Shown one piece after another: positions 30,426 through 35,263 of a stretch of DNA of 35,263 nucleotides. The stretch is from the NCBI GenBank assembly GCA_016763185.1, contig JAESUG010000005.1:1-35263 (forward strand), given 5' to 3'. The stretch's first letter is position 1; each line of letters starts with the position of its first letter. Source of the DNA: Robiginitomaculum sp. (GTDB taxonomy: Bacteria > Pseudomonadota > Alphaproteobacteria > Caulobacterales > Maricaulaceae). A model generated the notes under the pieces. That model ran no database searches, was not told the origin of the DNA, and saw only the letters and a list, made by a program, of their open reading frames with translations. The translations under genes and the position numbers were made by a program.

Positions 30426-31496
30426 CTACTCTGCCGGTTGGGCTTTGCGGGTTCGGTTGGCCTGTGCCGCGTCTTTCCAAATGCGGACCAAGGCGTGAGC
30501 CAAACTTTTACGGCTGGCCAGCAAGAACATCGTATTGTCGCTCAGGCCATCGCGTAAGATATCATAGGCGCGCGGTAAATTATGATATGGCATGCGCGGG
30601 AACAAATGATGGGTGGCATGAAAGCGTAATCCCACCGGTGCCCAAAGTGTGGTCAATACCGGATGGCCGGGGATGTCCACCGAGTCCAAAAATTGTTCCG
30701 GCACGGTTAATTGTTCCTCGCCCGAATTGCGATAGGCGTGCGCCGCTAAGGTTCGTAGCGAGTTTAGAAAAAATATCAACACTGCAATGGCGTACCACAA
30801 TACCAATGCTTTGGCTGGCAACCACCCGAACCAAACCAAGGCACAAGCTACCCAACCATAGGCAAAGGCCATAAATTCTTGGGCGGCCCACAAAAACTTT
30901 GGATCTTTGGCACCGGGCATTGGCCGGATATAAGCCGGATCAATGGTCAACGACGATAACCGGCTCCATACCAAGCGCCGCAATGGCGGCAAGGCCCACG
31001 ACAAAGGGGCCAACACCATAAACCGGACCACAAAAAAACCTGGTAAGATAAAAATCAGCAACATATAGCCAATTAACCCAAACGGATGACTGGTGCCAAA
31101 GGGAAGATACTCGCCATCAGCTTTGGTACCATAGACATCATGCACATGATGGTGACGATGAACCCCGTGATAGGTAAAGGCCGGGATCAACAACGCAAAT
31201 CCACACAAGATATTCCACACAAAGCGGAACACTTTGAACGTGCCGGTTTTGAGGTGAGTCAATTCATGGGTGAACAACACGGCGCGATACAGGGCAAAAG
31301 TGGACAATACTAATCCGGCAATCCCGGCCCACGAAACCCAAGGGTTCATTAGCGCCAGTGCAAAGCCTGCCCAACCCAAAGAGATTGAAATCAAGAAATC
31401 CAGCCAATAAGTTTTGGGATTTGGTTTCATCAATCCGGCCACCAATTGATTGGCTTCCATCAAGGGAAATTGACCCTGTTCGCGCTGGATGGTCAT
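30426..31496 (-). CDS. Membrane fatty acid desaturase
   Basis: This integral-membrane diiron desaturase or hydroxylase of 356 residues has the three histidine boxes HELTH (77-81), HGVHRHHH (110-117) and HATHH (293-297), the last followed by LFPRMPYHNL. About four TM helices flank the boxes. Relatives desaturate acyl-lipids or acyl-CoA, or hydroxylate fatty acids; the regiochemistry is unknown. The stop lies 6 bp from the convergent WaaE-like gene. The gene is separated from carB by a 405-bp intergenic stretch that holds a palindrome (31580) and a repeat (31649). A role in membrane fluidity or acyl-chain modification is likely from the family. Confidence 0.9.
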   Translation of the reverse strand: MTIQREQGQFPLMEANQLVAGLMKPNPKTYWLDFLISISLGWAGFALALMNPWVSWAGIAGLVLSTFALYRAVLFTHELTHLKTGTFKVFRFVWNILCGFALLIPAFTYHGVHRHHHVHDVYGTKADGEYLPFGTSHPFGLIGYMLLIFILPGFFVVRFMVLAPLSWALPPLRRLVWSRLSSLTIDPAYIRPMPGAKDPKFLWAAQEFMAFAYGWVACALVWFGWLPAKALVLWYAIAVLIFFLNSLRTLAAHAYRNSGEEQLTVPEQFLDSVDIPGHPVLTTLWAPVGLRFHATHHLFPRMPYHNLPRAYDILRDGLSDNTMFLLASRKSLAHALVRIWKDAAQANRTRKAQPAE

Positions 31497-31579
31497 GGGG
31501 GTTAGCCTTTTGTTTTTCTCTGGCCTTGAATACGCGACTTTGCCGAAGTGGGCAACAACCGAACCATGTAGGAGCGATC

Positions 31580-31595
31580 ATTGTTCAGTAACAAT
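31580..31595. promoter_or_regulatory. 16-bp palindrome upstream of desaturase, possible operator
   Basis: ATTGTT-CAGT-AACAAT is a perfect six-bp inverted repeat, 84 bp upstream of the desaturase start and 307 bp before carB. TTTTT follows on the plus strand, but no plus-strand gene ends here, so an operator is more plausible than a terminator. Confidence 0.3.
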
Positions 31596-31648
31596 TTTTG
31601 CCAATTTGCATCAAGCTCGCGCCATTGCCATTGTGGTTTATATAACCC

Positions 31649-31674
31649 GGGTCTCCGGTCTTGAGCCGGGGCCC
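31649..31674. repeat. GGACCCC-family hairpin, minus orientation
   Basis: On the minus strand, with its flank, this reads GCTGGGCCCCGGCTCAAG then ACCGGAGACCC, an imperfect hairpin (CCGG arms, TCTTGAG loop) aligning with the repeat at 13644. It lies in the gap before carB. Apart from this and the palindrome, I see no gene in 31497-31901. Confidence 0.5.
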
Positions 31675-31901
31675 AGCATTTTTAGGAAAAATTGGGCGGG
31701 GAGCAGGGCATTTCAAACCAAAGAACTGAGCCTCGGCTCAAGTACCGTGCTTGGTTGGATAAGCGCTCAATCATCAAACTGGATCGTCGACATTACAAAT
31801 TGTTAGGTCAGACGACAATGATTTGCCGGCAATCGTATTTTCTTCTTGGCATCCATGCGTCTCGCGGGTACACACACCAAAATCTCACGCGGGTTACACA
31901 C

Positions 31902-34900
31902 ATGCCAAAACGCGAGGACATCTCGTCAATCTTAATCATCGGTGCCGGGCCAATTGTTATTGGTCAGGCTTGTGAATTTGACTATTCCGGCGTTCAAGCC
32001 TGTAAAGCTCTGCGCGAAGAAGGCTATCGAGTGATTTTGATCAACTCGAACCCAGCAACAATAATGACCGACCCCGGCATGGCCGATGCCACCTATATTG
32101 AACCGATTACGCCGGAAATCGTGGCCAAAGTCATCGAAAAAGAACGCCCCTGTGCCTTATTGCCAACCATGGGCGGACAAACGGCGCTAAATACGGCGCT
32201 GTCGCTAAACCGTGACGGGATTTTAAAAAAATACGGGGTCGAGCTGATCGGAGCCACGGCCCACGCCATCGACAAAGCCGAAGACCGCGATTTGTTTCGT
32301 ATTGCCATGAAAAAAATCGGATTGGAAACGCCTAATTCGCGTGTGGCTCATAATATGGAAGAAGCGGAAGAAGCGTTTAAAACCATTGGCTTGCCGGCGA
32401 TTATTCGGCCCAGCTTTACCATGGGCGGCACCGGCGGCGGTATTGCCTATAACAAACAAGAATTTCGCGACATCGTTAATTTCGGGCTTACGGCCTCCCC
32501 AACCAATGAGGTGTTAATCGAAGAAAGCATTGTCGGTTGGAAAGAGTTCGAGATGGAAGTGGTGCGCGACAAAGCGGACAATTGCATCATTGTCTGTGCC
32601 ATCGAAAATATTGACCCGATGGGGGTGCATACCGGTGATAGCATTACCGTGGCCCCGGCTTTGACGTTAAGCGACCGCGAATATCAGATCATGCGCAATG
32701 CTTCGATTGCAATCTTGCGCGAAATTGGTGTTGAGACCGGTGGTTCCAACGTGCAATTTGGGGTTAACCCTGCCGATGGTCGCTTGGTGGTGATCGAGAT
32801 GAACCCACGGGTGTCGCGCTCGTCGGCTTTGGCCTCCAAAGCCACGGGTTTTCCCATCGCACGAATCGCGGCGAAATTGGCGGTTGGCTATACTTTGGAC
32901 GAGCTAGACAATGATATTACCGGTGCAACCCCGGCCAGTTTCGAGCCGAGCATTGACTATGTGGTAACCAAAATCCCACGTTTTGCCTTTGAGAAATACC
33001 CCGGTGCCGAGGTCAAGCTGTCCTCATCTATGAAGTCGGTTGGCGAGGCGATGGCCATTGGCCGCACCTTTGCGCAAAGCATGCAAAAAGCTTTACGCTC
33101 GCTGGACACGGGTTTAAGCGGATTTGACGAATTTGAGTTTGATGGCATGGGCGAGGGCGATGACAAAGGCGCAATTTACGCCGAGCTGGCCAATGCCACA
33201 CCGTTACGGCTGCTGGCCCTTGCCCAAGCGTTTCGTCACGGGTTAAGCTTGGATGAAATCGCCGCTGCCTCTTTGTACGAGCCGTGGTTTTTGGCGCAAA
33301 TCGAGGACATTGTTCGCGCCGAGGATGAGATACGTAAGGCTGGATTGCCCGGTACAGCCGAACAATGGCAAATGGTAAAACAAATGGGGTTTTCGGACGA
33401 GCGCCTTGGCCATCTTACCGGAACCAGTGAAACCGACGTACGGCTAGCCAGATATCAGGCGAATGTTCATCCGGTTTATAAGCGCATTGATACCTGCGCT
33501 GCCGAGTTTCGTGCCAAAACGCCCTATATGTATTCGTCCTATGAGGCCGCGCCGGTTGGCGAGCCTGCCGAATGTGAGGCCGCGGTGGAGGCGGGCAAAA
33601 AAGTTATCATTTTAGGCGGCGGTCCGAACCGAATTGGCCAAGGCATTGAGTTCGATTATTGCTGTTGCCACGCCGCATTTTCCCTCAAAGAACTGGGCAT
33701 TGCGGCGATTATGGTCAATTGCAACCCTGAAACGGTGTCCACCGATTATGATACCTCAGACCGGCTGTATTTCGAGCCGTTAACCGACGAAGACGTGTTG
33801 GAAATTTGTCGGGTTGAAATGACCAAAGGCGAGCTATTGGGCGTGCTGGTACAGTTCGGCGGCCAAACCCCGTTAAAACTGGCCAATGCCTTAGCTGCCG
33901 CCAATATTCCGATATTGGGCACGCAGCTGGACAGTCTGGATCTGGCCGAAGACCGTGAACGGTTCAAAGCATTATTGGACGAATTAGAGCTCACCCAACC
34001 GCCAAATGTAATCGCTAAAACCGAGGCCGAAGCGTTGGTGGGGGCCGAGCAGCTTGGATTTCCGTTGATATTGCGTCCGTCGCATGTGCTGGGCGGGCGG
34101 GCGATGGAAATTATTACGAATACGCAAAGCCTGAAGCGCTATGTCACCCAAGCCGTGCAAGTATCAGCGGGCTCGCCGCTTTTGCTCGACCGCTATGTGA
34201 ATGATGCCATCGAGGTTGATGTGGACGCGATCTGTGATGGCGATACCGTATGGGTATGCGGAATTATGGAACATATCGAAGAAGCTGGCGTACATTCAGG
34301 CGATAGCGCTTGTGCTTTGCCGCCCTATTCACTGTCCCCCGCAATGATTGCGCGCATCACCGAACAAACCAAGAAAATGGCCCATGCGCTCGATATTCGT
34401 GGGCTGATGAATGTGCAGTTCGCTATATCGGGTGACATTATTTATGTGCTGGAGGTCAACCCCAGAGCCTCACGCACCGTACCGTTTGTTGCCAAAGCCA
34501 TTGGCGCACCCGTAGCAGCAATGGCGACACGGGTGATGGTCGGCGAGAAGTTGGCAGACATGCACTGCCCCAACGCCCCAACCAACCATGTGGCGGTCAA
34601 AGAAGCCGTGTTCCCATTTGCCAGATTTTTGGGTGTTGATCCCGTACTGGGACCAGAAATGCGCTCCACCGGCGAGGTGATGGGCATTGACAGTAATTTT
34701 GCCAGAGCCTTTGCCAAAGCACAATTGGGCGCGGGCGTGATGTTACCGGCCCACGGCAATGTGTTTATTTCGGTCAAAGATGTCGATAAACCAGCAATGG
34801 TGGCGTTGGCCGACAAACTGGTGAAATTGGGTTTTGGTGTGATCGCCACCGGCGGAACTTATGCCCATTTAACCCAAGCCAATATCAAAGCCACTCATGT

Positions 34901-35144
34901 CAACAAGGTATTTGAAGGCCGCCCCCATTGTGTCGATGCCATGAAAAACGAAGAAATTGCCTTGGTCATCAACACCACCCAAGGCCGCCGCGCCCACGAA
35001 GACAGCTTCGCCATCCGCCGTACCGCATTGGAGATGAATATCCCCTATTTCACCACCGCCGCCGCCGCCGCCGCCGTCGTCCTCGCCATCGAAGAATTAC
35101 AAACCCGCCCGTTAACGGTTCGCGCCTTGCAGGAGTTTAACTAA
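31902..35144 (+). CDS. carB: Carbamoyl-phosphate synthase large subunit
   Basis: CarB makes carbamoyl phosphate from bicarbonate, ammonia delivered by CarA, and two ATP, feeding pyrimidines and arginine. The 1080-residue protein has both ATP-grasp halves: [20 protein letters not shown] opens the first, and [20 protein letters not shown] opens the second near residue 565. An oligomerisation segment lies between them, and an MGS-like allosteric domain (about 940-1080) includes [15 protein letters not shown]. The start ATG at 31902 ([14 protein letters not shown]) replaces 31692, since the preceding 70 residues are not CarB-like. carA is not in the window. Near the end six consecutive GCC codons give a poly-Ala run. 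The gene appears monocistronic. Confidence 0.96.
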   Translation: MPKREDISSILIIGAGPIVIGQACEFDYSGVQACKALREEGYRVILINSNPATIMTDPGMADATYIEPITPEIVAKVIEKERPCALLPTMGGQTALNTALSLNRDGILKKYGVELIGATAHAIDKAEDRDLFRIAMKKIGLETPNSRVAHNMEEAEEAFKTIGLPAIIRPSFTMGGTGGGIAYNKQEFRDIVNFGLTASPTNEVLIEESIVGWKEFEMEVVRDKADNCIIVCAIENIDPMGVHTGDSITVAPALTLSDREYQIMRNASIAILREIGVETGGSNVQFGVNPADGRLVVIEMNPRVSRSSALASKATGFPIARIAAKLAVGYTLDELDNDITGATPASFEPSIDYVVTKIPRFAFEKYPGAEVKLSSSMKSVGEAMAIGRTFAQSMQKALRSLDTGLSGFDEFEFDGMGEGDDKGAIYAELANATPLRLLALAQAFRHGLSLDEIAAASLYEPWFLAQIEDIVRAEDEIRKAGLPGTAEQWQMVKQMGFSDERLGHLTGTSETDVRLARYQANVHPVYKRIDTCAAEFRAKTPYMYSSYEAAPVGEPAECEAAVEAGKKVIILGGGPNRIGQGIEFDYCCCHAAFSLKELGIAAIMVNCNPETVSTDYDTSDRLYFEPLTDEDVLEICRVEMTKGELLGVLVQFGGQTPLKLANALAAANIPILGTQLDSLDLAEDRERFKALLDELELTQPPNVIAKTEAEALVGAEQLGFPLILRPSHVLGGRAMEIITNTQSLKRYVTQAVQVSAGSPLLLDRYVNDAIEVDVDAICDGDTVWVCGIMEHIEEAGVHSGDSACALPPYSLSPAMIARITEQTKKMAHALDIRGLMNVQFAISGDIIYVLEVNPRASRTVPFVAKAIGAPVAAMATRVMVGEKLADMHCPNAPTNHVAVKEAVFPFARFLGVDPVLGPEMRSTGEVMGIDSNFARAFAKAQLGAGVMLPAHGNVFISVKDVDKPAMVALADKLVKLGFGVIATGGTYAHLTQANIKATHVNKVFEGRPHCVDAMKNEEIALVINTTQGRRAHEDSFAIRRTALEMNIPYFTTAAAAAAVVLAIEELQTRPLTVRALQEFN

Positions 35145-35198
35145 GGGGTTGGTGCGTCCGCCGGTTGTGGCATGACTGACTATTTGACCTGATGTACT

Positions 35199-35223
35199 GG
35201 ACCCCGCATCAAGTGCGGGGACC
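35199..35223. repeat. GGACCCC-family hairpin after carB
   Basis: CCCCGCA (35202-35208) and TGCGGGG (35214-35220) pair around TCAAG, flanked by GGA and ACC. It fits the family form CTGGACCCCGxATCAAGTxC. It lies 55 bp past the carB stop and has no T-run, so it is a repeat first and a terminator only possibly. Confidence 0.6.
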
Positions 35224-35263
35224 GTGTGTTCATATGTTTCGTCTCTAGCAATACCGGTCCCCG

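Noticed and set aside
31692-31901. N-terminal extension of CarB in the ORF track
   Set aside because: CarB proteins begin at MPKRxDI, and the extra 70 residues read through intergenic sequence.

Overview
The window reads as ordinary chromosomal core DNA of a Gram-negative bacterium, most likely an alphaproteobacterium. The evidence is the ffh-rpsP-rimM-trmD-rplS block with an Ala/Glu/Lys-rich S16 tail, the run pmbA / inositol-monophosphatase family / DUF4170 / MsbA-type ABC transporter / DUF374 / waaA / lpxK / lpxL-like, and the pyrC-ygfZ pair. Base composition is near 50% GC and looks even throughout. I see no prophage, transposase, CRISPR array, tRNA or rRNA. The order cannot be fixed from the sequence alone.

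Layout. 1-299: a composite inverted/tandem repeat and a terminator. 300-2524 (minus): lipoprotein alpha-carbonic anhydrase and a PIF1-like helicase. 2618-3400 (plus): an SDR oxidoreductase. 3406-6104 (minus): a probable operon of a processive-type GT2 glycosyltransferase, a two-TM small protein and an EamA transporter. 6105-6609: a second composite repeat, then a possible promoter and structured leader. 6610-10370 (plus): ffh, rpsP, rimM, trmD, rplS, closed by a strong terminator. 10484-10632: a long inverted repeat between convergent genes. 10774-13513: divergent xseA and purD. 13896-22600: the envelope cluster pmbA, IMPase/CysQ-like, DUF4170, msbA-like, a tyrosine-phosphatase-like gene on the opposite strand, then DUF374 acyltransferase, waaA, lpxK and an lpxL-type acyltransferase. 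22647-24819 (minus): a glycine-zipper surface protein and pyrC. 24870-28142 (plus): ygfZ, tag, a FabH-like synthase and a FrnE-like DsbA protein. 28125-31496: PepSY membrane protein, TauE/SafE transporter, WaaE-like glycosyltransferase and a fatty-acid desaturase. 31902-35144: carB.

Functionally the centre of the window makes and exports the lipid A-Kdo core. LpxK phosphorylates the disaccharide, WaaA adds Kdo, the LpxL-type and DUF374 proteins probably add secondary acyl chains, and the MsbA-like transporter flips the product. The WaaE-like glycosyltransferase, desaturase and FabH-like synthase further along also bear on lipid or LPS composition. The ffh block serves protein targeting and ribosome/tRNA maturation. 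pyrC and carB serve pyrimidine synthesis and purD serves purines.

The most interesting signals are these. (1) A -1 frameshift in rpsP at a perfect A_AAA_AAG slippery heptamer would extend S16 from 126 to 187 residues and bring it within about 30 bp of rimM; a single missing base in an A-run is the main alternative. (2) A family of palindromic repeats built on GGACCCC..AAG/AAT..GGGGT lies in intergenic gaps. Two copies carry the same 24-bp-period tandem array in opposite orientations about 6 kb apart. (3) A 33-bp-arm inverted repeat lies downstream of rplS. (4) A cysteine phosphatase gene is embedded antiparallel in the lipid A cluster. No clearly new defence or mobile system is visible.
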